Of a stretch of DNA of 64,000 nt, positions 35,740 through 47,034 are shown piece by piece. The stretch spans positions 14,332,001-14,396,000 of the forward strand of contig OX327697.1 in NCBI GenBank assembly GCA_946807835.1. The letters are read 5' to 3'. How positions within the stretch are numbered: the first letter of the stretch is position 1; the number at the start of each line of letters is the position of its first letter. Source of the DNA: Ailanthus altissimus. Its lineage: Eukaryota > Streptophyta > Magnoliopsida > Sapindales > Simaroubaceae. The notes under the pieces are model-generated. The model saw only the letters and a program-made list of their open reading frames with translations, had not been told where the DNA came from and made no database searches. The position numbers and the translations under genes were made by a program.

Positions 35740-38700
35740 ACACTTTCCAATGAATTATATGATGCTTATTCAATATATAAAGAGGCACATAACATTTGGG
35801 GCACAACTAATGAAAAAATATATCATTGAAGATGCTGGTGGCCAAAAGTATATTGTTGCAAATTTCTTAGATTTTAAAATATCTAAAGAAAAAGATGTAA
35901 CATCTTAAATTCATGACTTTCACCTAATGATTAATGATTTAAGGAATGAGGGTATTATTATCTATAACCTTTTTTATTAGTTGCTTAATTGAAAAATTAC
36001 CAGAATCTTAAAAAGATTACAAGCATAAAAAGAAACATTTAAAGTTGGATGATACTATAGTGCATATTAGAATTAAAGAAAAGAATAGCTAATAGGAGAA
36101 CAATGAGAAGGGCAAGAAAATTGTTTATAAAGCTAACTTGGTTGAAAATAATTATAATCCAAGTGAGAAGTATCCTAAAACCACAAACAAATCATACCTT
36201 AAGAGTTCAAAGTCCTCATTCAAAAAGAAAAGTAATTGTTTATTTATGGTAAGGGTAGTCATTTTGTTTATCAGTGTAAATACAGGAAAAATGATAAAAA
36301 GGAAAATAATAAAACTCTTAAAGCCAATTTGGTTGAGGGAGATGATGTAATAGTCGATGTTGTGATTTTTCAAGTGAACATGGTTACAAATAGCAATAAA
36401 AAGTAGGTTATGGACTCTGGAGCCACAAGACACATATGTGTTGATAAGAGTGTATTCTATGACTATGTTCAATTAAGAGAATGAGAAGAACAAGTTTATC
36501 TTGGTGATTCTTATTCTACACATGTAGTTGAAAAAGGAAGGTTCTTCTTAAGTTAACTCCTAAAAAATCTCTTGCTTTGAATAATGTATTACATGTTCCA
36601 AATAATCTCATTTTTATATTTATGCTTAGTAAGGCAAATTGTCAAGATCTCATTTGAAGGAGACAAAGTTGTAATGACTAAGTATAGGACATTCACTAGA
36701 AAAGGGATATTGTTTTAACGATTTGTTCAAACTCAATGTACTTGATACAATTATTATTAATGAAAGAACTTTTTTAATTAATATTGTTGAGTCCTTTAAT
36801 TTATGGCATGATAAAGTTGATCACTTAAATTATCTTTATTTAAAGAAAATGAAAAGAGTTGATTTACTTTATAATATGAACTTAGAGAATGTTCATAAAT
36901 GTGATGTATGTGTGGAAGGAAAGTCCATAAAGAAAAATTGTAAACTAATAATTCTTAAAGAAATTGAATTACTCCGTTTAAAACATAGTGACCTTGGTGA
37001 TCTTAAAGATGTCATGACCACGAGAGGAAAAATGTTTTACAAAACTTTTATAGATGATTTCTTAAGATATACCAAAATAAATCTATTGAGAAATAAAAAT
37101 GAGTCATATAATAAATTCTTAATTTATAAATTAGAAGTGAGAATCAAGTTGGAAAGAAAATCAAAAGGTTAAGAACTTATCGACGAGGAGATATGTGTCT
37201 AAAATGTTTAATTCCTATTGTGAGGACAATGTAATTATACATGAAGTCATACCTCCATATTCTTCTGAATCAAATGAGATAGCTAAAAGAAAAAATAGAA
37301 CTCTAAAGGACATGATGAATTATATTTTGATACATTCTAGCGCACCTATGAACTTTGGGGGTGCAATACTTATTGCTTGTCATATATAAAATAGAATACC
37401 ATACAAAAAAAATTAGTATTACATCTTATGAATTATAAAGAGGCCATGAGTCTAATATATCATATCTCAAAGTGTGGAGGTGTCTTGTTAAGGTCTTAAT
37501 TTTTTATCTTAAAAGAAAAAGGATGGGATCTAAAACAGTTGATTGTATGTTTATAAGTTATGCCCAGATTAATGCTACATATAGATTCTTGGTATTAGAA
37601 AATACCATTGATTTATTTGATGCAAATAACATAATAAAATCTAAAAATGCTTCTTTCAGACTATATTTCCTAAGAAAACCAAATTGAAAAAACACATTGA
37701 CTCTTTTAGAAGTACATGATGATCTTCCAAAAAGTTCTAATAATGAATTGAGAAGAAGTAAAAGAATAAGGAAAGCCATAAAATTTGTTAATGATTTCTA
37801 TGTCTTTCTTATAGAAGAGAACCATTAAATATTTAGAAAGGCCATATCCTCTCATGATGCTCCTTTTTGGAGAGACTATTAATGATAAAATCAACTCCAT
37901 CATGAGTAATTATTTATGAAAAATTATTGATTTGCCTTTTGAAACCAAGCCTATTGGTTGTAAATAGATCTTCAAAAGGAAGATAAGGGATAATGGTTCA
38001 TTTGAGAAATATAAGGCAAGATTGATTGTCAAAGAGTTCACATAAAAGAAAGATTTAGATTACTTTGATACTTATGATCTTTGTCAACTAAGTTTGATAT
38101 GAAAGATATGAGAGAAGCTGATGTTATTCTTGGGATTAAGATAATGAGAACATCTAATGGTTTCACCTTAACCCAAGAATATTGTGTAGATAAATTCTTG
38201 AAGAAGTTTGGGTATGTTACATGTAAATCGGTGATAACACCTTATAAGGCTACTATTAAACTTTGTAAGAATATTGAGTATACTGATAATCAGATTTGTT
38301 ATGCCCAATTAATTGATAGTTTCATGTATTTAATGAATAATATTAAGCCTGATATAACATTTGTTATAAGGAGACTGAGTAGATATACTCAAAATTTGAG
38401 AAAAAAGCATTAGAGTGTCTTAGATAGACTTGCAAAATATTTAATAAGCACTAAGAATTACAGACTCACTTATAGTAGATCACAACCTATGCTAGAAGGT
38501 TATTGTGATGCAAATTAGATCTCTAAATCTAATAAGATTAAGTCTACTAGTGGATTTGTGTTCACCTTGGCTGGAGGTGTTGTGTATTGGAAATTCACTA
38601 TATAGATATATATAGCTTGATTTACAATGGAGTCTGAGTTGATAAGTTTAAAAAAGACTTGTTCAAAATTAAGTGGTTGAGAATACTCATAACTGATCTT

Positions 38701-38960
38701 CCAATTAACTCTTATCCTCATACATCAATTTTAATCTATTATGATTGTCTAGTTACAATAACTATAGTGAAGAGTAAAATCTATAATGAAAAAAGACATA
38801 TACGTCTAAGATATGATATAATTAAGCAGTTGCTAGAATCTAATATGGTGAGCCTAAATTTTGTGAGGTTAGAGATGAATTTGGTCAATACTCTTACTAA
38901 ACCACTAAATAAGAGATTAGTGGAATACGTCGAGGAAGATGAGATTTTGCCTATAACATA
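35740..38960 (+). pseudogene. Copia gag-pol relic of element C, RT core deleted
   Basis: Gag is readable near 35,830-36,350. Protease DSGATRHIC lies at about 36,410-36,440. Gag-pre-integrase and integrase start are open at 36,723-37,172 (LWHDKVDHLNYLYLKKMK, CDVCVEGK, HSDLGDL), and the integrase core continues at 37,195-37,389 (YCEDNVIIHEV, PPYSSESNEIAKRKNRTL). RT begins near 37,930 (KPIGCK-FKRKIRDNGSFEKYKARL), reaches DYFDTYD at about 38,058-38,078 and jumps straight to TKFDMKDMREADVILGIKI, which normally follows the YVDD palm. About 0.5 kb with the active site is therefore missing. RNase H (SKSNKIKSTSGFVFTLAGG) and LTKPLNKRLVE follow. Confidence 0.87.
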
Positions 38961-39533
38961 AGGCAAGAGTAATGGTAACCCTACTTATGTGATTGGAAAT
39001 CACATGAAGAAAGTTCATAAGGGTAAGAAAACGTCACTTGTTATCTTATTGTACTATTAATAATATATTGTAAATTCCTCCCTAAGGCAAGGTAGTACAT
39101 CTATAGTAAGAAAGGATAAGTTTTATACTTTTAATGAACTCCATAGCTAATTATTGTATAGTGGTATGTTATCCTACCGAACACATTTGATAAAGTGTCA
39201 CCTATGTGAGTGTGAAATTGGGTCAGTTTCTATGAGAGTTAGGCATGCATCTCTAGAGCACTCATAAACCAGGACAACATAAGGCCATAAAAGTGCCATA
39301 TCACTAGAAAAAAAATAAGTTACAAGAGATTTTGACATGATAATTTAATTTTCTACTTTACACTGAAGGAATGAAGGTTGATAGAAACTCTGTTTCATAT
39401 ATTTCCTATAAAATACGATTATTTTTTTAATGGTTGGTTCATAACTTAAAAAAGTACCAATTCATATATGTTAAATTCTACATTGATTTGGAGTTTATTT
39501 GCTCACTTGGTTTATTTGAAATATGTGAGGGAT

Positions 39534-40138
39534 TATTGAAAACAATAAGTGTATTTCAAATAAATAAGTATATTTCAAGTATACAAAGTAAGGAAAAAAG
39601 AATCAAGGAGAAAAGAGAATGGAAAAGCAAGCTGTTATAAAATAGTTTAGGCATTGCAGCACCAGGAAACAGCATTGCGGCGCACTGTGCTAAAGCTTAA
39701 GAGCCATATCACCAAGAAGCAGGGCCGCGATGCTCGATGCTGGAGATGTTACCTTTGAGAAAAGCTATCAAGCTTCCCAAATATTATAGCCTTTTAAAGA
39801 GGATTAGTGTCTCTCCTGAAAGACATCTCCTCTCTATATATTGCAGGCACATCTCTATTGGAAATAGAACTTTAATTTTTACTTCTCTTTGATTAACAAA
39901 TTCTCTACAAATCAATTCAAATCCATTTCAAAGTCATTACTTGTTGTTCAAGAAAATTGCATAAAGTGTGCACTTTTATAATTTCACTTGTCATTGAATC
40001 TTGAAAACTATACTACCATACAAACCCTTTTGCATCTTGATTATTAATCTTGAGGGGGTAGAAATAGTTTTAAGGACAGTGCATAGCATACCTTAACAAA
40101 TAAGAAAAGTTGTATCCATTCTTCTATTTTTTCTAACA
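39534..40138 (+). repeat. 3' LTR of copia element C
   Basis: Partner of the 34,936 LTR. The region between RNase H and this LTR (38,961-39,533) is noncoding. Confidence 0.8.
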
Positions 40139-42590
40139 AAAAATCAAATAAAAGTTAATTTCATGCCATGAAATCGAAAATATTGAACTAGGCTAAAACA
40201 AAAAAAAATAAGTCCGATTCGGTCTAATTATGACTTTAAATTTAGTTATATTCAATTCTCTCATAAGAGAGAATTGAATATCCATGAGCTAGTTTAATTT
40301 TTGCTAAAACTAGACCGAATCAGCCCATGCCACTCCTAACTTTGATTGAAAGTAACTTATAACCTTTGACAACTTGTTTACCTCATCAAACTTCCATAAA
40401 TTACACGTGGCATATTTATATTCATTTATTATAAAATATTACTTATTAACAACCATTATCACCTTCTGCCAATCAACGTCAATTGTCAATAATCACAAAT
40501 AATAGTGATTAGAGCTCAATCATTTCATTAGAGACATCTTTAAATTTCACTTTGGTGATCATGTTTATTTTGTTATTCGAGCAATTGAATGTAAAAATAG
40601 ATGGTGAAGGGAAACAATCATTGTAGTGATACTTTAAAATAGCGCATTATATTATACAACTACCTTAATCCCATATATCTGCAATAAGTAATTTCGAATA
40701 TATTGGTGATGCACTGTAACATCAATATCATTGGAAGACAATGTTACGATAATCGTCTTCTTTCCTTGTCTATATCTTTCTCCTTTGTTACACTTATGGT
40801 GAAACCGACACCATCATTATATAAACTATGAAACTTGGAGTCTAAATATGCATTCAATGAATCAGTTGGGTCTCAATGGATCTTATGATGTCAATTATAA
40901 CAAACAATGGGCAACGATAATTTATTTTTTAAATAATTAATTAAATTATTATTTAATTATGATTAAAGTATTCAATTAAATAATCTCTAATCCAGAGTTA
41001 ATAACTATTTGACCTTTTCAATTGTCAAAATAAATAAAATCTATCACTAACAAGAGTTTGTAGTGTATTTTTTAAATTATGAGTTTTCTCTTTTTTGAAA
41101 CTATAGGGTTTTAGGTTCTTTTCTCTTTTTTCAATATTAAACTATTAAAAAAAAAGTAATTACTTTGTTTAATAAGTTTCTATTTTTCTCATAAAATAAC
41201 CTTAGTTTTATTGATGATTTCGTTAGTCATCCCAGTGATTCCACTGCCACTCTTTTCTTTTTCTCCACTTCTTCCCCTATTTTCTTTTTGAAACTTTGAT
41301 TTGATTTTCAATTGAACTTTAATTTTAATTTTGTTTGCTTTGACTCCAAAATTGAGATTGAGGATTTAGGAGTTAAGGAATCGATGAATGAATTTGACCA
41401 TGCTGAAATAAGGATTAGGGATTTAATGAGTGTGCTATGAGATTTGGTGAATGTTGAGTTTGTAATGAGAAAATGAAACTTGTCGGTATTTTTTTTTTCT
41501 TAAAAAAAGAAGAAAAGTCATGGCAACCTTTTCTATTTTCTATTGTTTTTGCAAATAAAAAGAAGAATTGGCCGAGATGATGATGATGAAAAGAAGCTTG
41601 ATGATGTGATAATATGGTGGGTGGTTTTTGAATTTAAAATTTAATTTTTTAAAAAATATTTTGTCAAAATTTAAAAATAGATAGAACTCCTTTCAAATTT
41701 TATGCCACATATGCATTAAAAATTTGATAAAAATTAGACACATTTGAAAAAGATTTAACTCACTTTCTTCATGTTAACTCTGACAAAATAGTCCTTAAGG
41801 ATTGGGCATTACTGTCTATTTCGTAAACTAGTGAGTATAACTTTTATTAGGTCATACCTTAAGGGTATTCATGATAATATCCCTAAAGAAATATGTAATA
41901 GGAATAAATAAACTTGTGAAGATAATGATATATTTCTAAAAATACGGTTTGATACATTGTTTTCTTCTTAAACTATTGAAGTAAAAATGCATTAATTTTT
42001 TTTTTATAGAAAAGGATTATATAATTTTTATAAGTAAAGATTTTTTAGTAAATGCCTTTTTTTCTTAAAAAAAAGAAAAAAAAATTAGTAGAAATTGTTA
42101 ATGGCATAATATCCAATATAAGATACTTTAGAAGTTGGCAAACCTTTTGATGGTATAATAGTAAAAGTATGTTAACATTAAGGCTTAGGCTATTATGCTA
42201 CGATTATATACTTACTACGTAAAATGATGATCGTCGGATGTGGCCTTACAAGATCCAACAATTGTGTGTTTAAGCAACTCATTATTGTAAAGATTGGTTA
42301 CTAATTAAGTCAATTATGCTTTATTTATTCTAGATAGAAATTCCATGGAACTATAATAATCGTCGATCATAGACAATATTTATAAGTCACCTGTGAAGTA
42401 ATCGAAAAGATAAGTAGGTCTTTATTTTTTAGGGCATAACAGCGGTGCAAAGAAATCAAAGAAGAGAAATAGGTGCTCCGTTAATTAGAATACAATACAA
42501 GAGTAGTGTTTAGGCTCAGACAACTTGCAATAAAATATAAAAGTAAAAATGGTAAGTAAGCAATATATTATTTTAAACAAATTTTTGCTA
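40139..42590. other. AT-rich intergenic region
   Basis: No coding signature. It holds the stem-loop at 40,248-40,281 within a larger imperfect inverted repeat (CCGATTCGGTCTA near 40,214, TAGACCGAATCAG near 40,312) that resembles the inside of a small MITE. The rest is AT-rich with poly-A/T runs. Confidence 0.5.
40248..40281. repeat. Perfect 15-bp inverted repeat with 4-nt loop
   Basis: ATATTCAATTCTCTC, loop ATAA, GAGAGAATTGAATAT. It sits at the centre of the larger imperfect inverted repeat, so the whole 40,150-40,340 block is probably a MITE remnant. Confidence 0.8.
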
Positions 42591-42751
42591 GTTAAATCAA
42601 AATGTAAATGAGATTGTAGAGTATGCAGGTTGAAATAGTGCTGGAAGAGAAGAAGATGCATTACAACGATGACAAAATCTAGAAGAATGATAATGAATTA
42701 CACTTTCTAATGAATAAAAGTAATGAATTAATTCATATGATAAGTGAAGTG

Positions 42752-42832
42752 GCTAAGGTAGAAGACGATAGTAAAGTGGTCGGAGTATAAGACGATAGTA
42801 AAGTGGTTGGAGTAGAAGACGATAGTGAAAGT
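42752..42832 (+). repeat. Three tandem 27-28 bp units, acidic coding repeat
   Basis: GTAGAAGACGATAGTAAAGT and its variants occur three times in direct succession, each coding (V)EDDSKVVG with one stop from a point change. Confidence 0.75.
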
Positions 42833-43860
42833 AATCGTAGGGAGGATAGAAGTGGCGAAAGTAGAAATAATTATGACTTCGTAACTTATTTGTAAGAAAA
42901 TATAAATTATTATTTTATAGAACCCCTTCTTTTGTATTGTATAAGTGTAATGTAAATTGGTTGACATTTGACATAAATGGTTACAACAAGAAGGACATTA
43001 TAAACACCTTGAAAGCTAAAGTAAGAGAAGTTTCAATAACAATAGATGTGAGATCCATTACTCAGTTACTATTATATTATAGACATAAATACGATTAGTA
43101 AGTAATGAAAGGATGATATTGTCAGATACGGAAGAAAATAAGAGTAGCATATCAAAAAATGCCACTAGACAGAAAGCGTAAATATCATATGGATAGTTGA
43201 ACTCGGAGAACATAAAGACAGAGAAGTGAATTTGAATCTTAAGGTGCTTCAAAATGGTTTTCGGGAGTGGTATTAAGACTAATAAAGAAACAACAAGAAT
43301 ATGAACAAGAGACAGGGTTTAGGAATCTTATCCAATTGAAATGTTGTTAATTGAAAAAGAAGCTTTGTTGGTTGCTAGTTCAAAATATTAATATGGTTAA
43401 ATTGACATTAAATGTACATGGGCAAGAAATTATTGCGACTTCAAAAATATTTTTAGCGATAATGGTATAGTTGATGGTGGAATTCCTGTATAGTTAGATG
43501 TTGATTTGTTAATCATTCAAAGACTAAGATATTTGTTTGTTCATCAAAGCGGGGGATACACATTATAGCTATTGAGGAAGTATTGTTGAAACGTAATGTC
43601 ACCAATGAGGATTTTAAGGTTGCACTTTTCACACTAGAAACAATTTTATGTCCTGTTGATGAATCGTATGTCAATGTTTTTATTTTGTATTCATTAAGAG
43701 ATGCAAATTGCATTCAACAAAGGAATTGATTATCATATTATTTTAAGAAGTTCGTTGAAGGTTTAACAAGGTTTAAAGAGGAAATATTAGGATATAAGCG
43801 ACTATATTTTGTTCTTGGAGGTATGTTGGTACTCCTTAAAAGTAATTGAGAATTTAGTGT

Positions 43861-43861
43861 G

Positions 43862-43904
<43 letters not shown>

Positions 43905-43938
43905 CAACAATAATAATAATAATAATAATAATTAATAA
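43861..43938. repeat. (ATA)n microsatellite
   Basis: About 25 trinucleotide units, interrupted once by ACAACAACA. It falls inside the decayed gene above. Confidence 0.95.
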
Positions 43939-44700
43939 TTATAACGATGATATGATGATTGTAATAACCTATGTTTGATTATGCATCTATTATACTTGAA
44001 TTTAGTAAAGTATAGAGGTTTAAAGGTAGAGATAACATTTCCAGTAGTTGTGGGTTGGGATAGCAAGCAAATAGGTCGATTTGTAAAGTGGTGGCCAAAT
44101 ATGGGGGCTTTAATAGCTTAGAGGTATGGACGTGCATAGAAAATAATGTTAATTGTATTATCATATGTAAAGTAGAAAGTTGGAAGATTGTGTGATCAGC
44201 TTATTTTGACCTTTATTGTTATGTTTATATGCAAATATCTATACGGGCATCGTGCTATAATGTGGTTGGAGGTAATGAAGAAGGTTCGTTTTGACATGAC
44301 GTTAAAGAGATAATAAATTTCCAATCCATTGAGGTTCTATGGATGTCTTGATGTGTTATCTCGCAATTTAAAGGTAGTCAAGAAAATGGCAAGGCAAATA
44401 ATGAGTCAAATTAAAGGGGTAGGATCAGTAGTAGATCTGATTGGTCAGTATTCAAAGCAGGAATTAAAAGATGGAATATAGGTTGTTTCCATGCTTCAAT
44501 CGTTGAGGTTTCTTTAGATGATTATAATGTAAATGCAAGGTGGGAGAATGAAATTGTGAATTTTGATAGAAAGAACAATAATGTACATGATAATATCGTG
44601 GAGCAAACATTATAGTTGATGTAGATATTGGAAATGATTATGCAAGAGGCATTTGCTGACTCCCCAACTCATGAGGTGGCATATCAGGTGAAGTAACAAA

Positions 44701-45545
44701 AACGTATGGCAATTTTTGTGGACCTTTGCATTACATTTAAGATATAGATATACATTTGAAGATTTTAAGAAGAGAGAATGCCATATATTTAAGTTATAAG
44801 AAGAGATTAAACATAAGAAAAATATATAAAGAAAAAAAAGAAGTTTTATAGAAATTTAAAGTTGGTGAAAAATGAATCAGGGGAATATGATGTTAAAAGT
44901 TGATATATAGTTACACTACCAATAACAAAAAAACTAAAATTAATGGGAAAACACAATAGTGTTGACAGAAAATTGTTAATGCGATAAAGGTTAATGTAAT
45001 TAAATAATTTTGAAAGCATAAAGAACATACAAATTGAATAACTCTTTTGTGAGCACCATCGCCAAATTTTTGACACGATTGTCGTGCATATAAATATTGT
45101 CCTTCTCCTTGCCACCAGTATCCATCTCTTTTATGTGGCAACATTACATGTGACATAAAACATTAATTTTCATGACGCCATTGCTACTACATCCACTCTT
45201 GTCGCATCTCTAATTTTTGTGTAATTTTGTTCTTGTGCATTTGATGTTTATCCCATTAACAGCTTAACATTTTTCTTCTATCTCTCAACATCATTATATT
45301 GGGTATGTAAACAAGGTTTTTTTACCTTCATTACCGTGAATATGTGACTGTATGTATGCTTATTATTTCTTTATATAGGTATAAGCAGTGAATTATGGTT
45401 CTATGCACATCAAATTCCACCATCTAAATATCTATATTATCTTCAAACAATCTAATAGCGTTATTCCTTCGGTTTATATCAAACAACAATTGGTTAATTG
45501 TGATGAGGTCATAACTAGCAAATGGAATACATATCCTATTCAAGT
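44701..45545. other. Spacer without recognised features
   Basis: Moderately AT-rich; short frames on both strands match nothing I recognise. Confidence 0.5.
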
Positions 45546-45549
45546 TCTA

Positions 45550-45687
45550 GTTAGTTCGGTTGTAAGGGCTCAAGCTTAAAGTTTCAAGGAAACTCTCAAT
45601 GGACTAATTCAAAACATTTGGGCTCAAGCTGAAAATGTAACACATGTTCCACAAGGTTGGATTTCCATGATTCAAGCTTTGGAATAA
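45550..45687 (+). pseudogene. Possible C-terminus of a gypsy pol upstream of the LTR
   Basis: Reads VVRAQA, stop, SFKETLNGLIQNIWAQAE and ends in TAA at 45,685-45,687. From memory, plant chromovirus-type polyproteins often end with a TRARAKxFxEALNGLIQ-like tail just before the 3' LTR. If right, this LTR has pol on its left and a primer site on its right, as in a tandem or recombined element. Confidence 0.4.
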
Positions 45688-45728
45688 TATATAAGAATTC
45701 CTCAGATCACAAATTTTGACTCATCAAA

Positions 45729-46259
45729 TGTTGAAGGATATTATTAATGGAGGACATTCCATTTAGGCCTTGGTAATCTTAAAAGAAATTATTTCAGCAG
45801 CCATTTTAGACTTTACTGTATTCCAACAACCATTTTAGACATTCCTTTGTTGTATTCCAATAGCCACTTTAAACCAACAACCATTTTAGACTTTGCATTA
45901 TTGTATTATTTTGAATTTTACTTGTTCTTGATTTTTCATATACACTTTTCACATTTGTAACTTGATCTTAATGGTCTTTGTATAAACCATGAGATTAAGA
46001 GTATGGGCATTCAATAATTTGATTAAGAAAATTCTCTTTGGTTCTTTTAGAACTATTTGTACTTATCGAAATAATTTCTGTAGTGTTCTCCTTTGACTTA
46101 TCATTCAATCCTTTATAATTGATTGTGGCATCTTCATTATACTAAAGTTCTTGTTTCATTATATGCAATGGGTCATAGTTTCATATAAATCTATTCCTAG
46201 GCGGTCTTAGGTCTTTCTTGATCCACAACTTTCTTAATTTCTTGGTGTGGATCTTATTA
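45729..46259 (+). repeat. LTR of chromovirus-like element D (about 531 bp)
   Basis: Ends GGATCTTATTA directly before a decayed primer site; the last about 210 bp match 49,976-50,181. The start at TGTTGAAGG is a best guess. The U3 part has three direct repeats around CAACCATTTTAGAC (45,799-45,895). Confidence 0.6.
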
Positions 46260-46261
46260 GT

Positions 46262-46273
46262 TGGTATCAAATC
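46262..46273 (+). promoter_or_regulatory. Decayed primer-binding site of element D
   Basis: TGGTATCAAATC, two G/C-site changes away from TGGTATCAGAGC, two bases after the LTR end. Confidence 0.65.
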
Positions 46274-46740
46274 CTGGCACTCTTTGCATGTTTACCTATC
46301 TTTTTTTTTTTAAAGTAATAAAATTAAAGTGATATTGAGATTCAACTCTTGTAATTCATGTTTCAATTTTACATCTTTGTGTTCCTTTTTGATTCCATAA
46401 ATATGAATTTCTTGCTTCAAAAAGAAAAAATCTTAAATCCGTGACACTGCCTTATTTTTGAAGCCTTCTAATTTAAATTACTCTTAGTAAGTTCTTGGTG
46501 AATTGTTACTAGATTTTGTGATGTTGGTGTGATTAGTTTGATAAGAACCTATAAAGGATTACACTAGTGAAAAAAATGCAAGAATGGTAAGCACATAAGA
46601 GGGTAAGAGCCAATATGTGAGGGAGTGTATGAGGTTCTTTTTTTTTTTGTTTCTTTAACTTTATTTTGCAGTAAACATGTAAGAGAATAAGAACAAAAAT
46701 ACTTTAAATGTGCGTCAAAAGAGGTTGATCTGAAGTTTCT

Positions 46741-46971
46741 TATAGAAGCTTTAAAATGTGAAATTAGAAGAGTGTTGAAAGTAGAGATGGAGTAAGTTCA
46801 TAAACAGATAGATCGGGTAAAGAATGTGTTTAAAGCATTCTTATAGAGCATTCTTAAAGCATTTTAAAGTTTTTTATAGAAGCTTTAAAATGTGAAATTA
46901 GAAGAGTGTTGAAAGTAGAGATGGAGTAAGTTCATAAACAGATAGATCGGGTAAAGAATGTGTTTAAAGCA
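46741..46971 (+). repeat. Identical 97-bp direct repeats in the gag 5' part
   Basis: 46,741-46,837 and 46,875-46,971 are identical over 97 bp, separated by 37 bp that contain shorter TTCTTA/AAAGCATT echoes. Complete identity in an otherwise decayed element indicates a late duplication. Confidence 0.93.
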
Positions 46972-46994
46972 ACCACAAAATGCTTTTAATGTGC

Positions 46995-46998
<4 letters not shown>

Positions 46999-47031
<33 letters not shown>
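46999..47031. repeat. (GA)n microsatellite
   Basis: About 16 uninterrupted GA units right after the 97-bp duplication. Confidence 0.95.

Positions 47032-47034
<3 letters not shown>

Larger units (their letters stand above)
34936..40138 (+). mobile_element. Ty1/copia element C, two LTRs
   Basis: Left LTR 34,936-35,512 (577 bp) and right LTR 39,534-40,138 (605 bp) share the order of an A/T start, GC-rich GCAGTGTCGCGGCGCTCAGT-like core, TATATATTGCA and a pyrimidine-rich end; identity looks about 85%. The left copy starts TGTTAAAA; the right start has decayed to TATTGAAAA after GTGAGGGAT. Left flank AAAAT resembles AAAAAT after the right LTR. No recognisable PBS follows the left LTR, so the 5' internal end is deleted or decayed. 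Confidence 0.83.
42600..44700 (+). pseudogene. Decayed gene of transposon-associated type, function unknown
   Basis: The clearest block is near 43,590-43,800, reading NEDFKVALFTLETILCPVDES and then FKKFVEGLTRFKEEILGYKR after a stop; another is at 43,985-44,100 (KYRGLKVEITFPVVVGWDSK). The pattern (xFxxxxLxxxLCPxxxxYVN, then NWxxFVxxxLxxGIxxFK) recalls plant proteins found inside Mutator-type and ULP1-carrying transposons, but I cannot name the family with certainty. Upstream, an acidic block at about 42,745-42,830 is made of three copies of a 27-28 bp unit (VEDDSKVVG). Stops are frequent. Confidence 0.45.
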
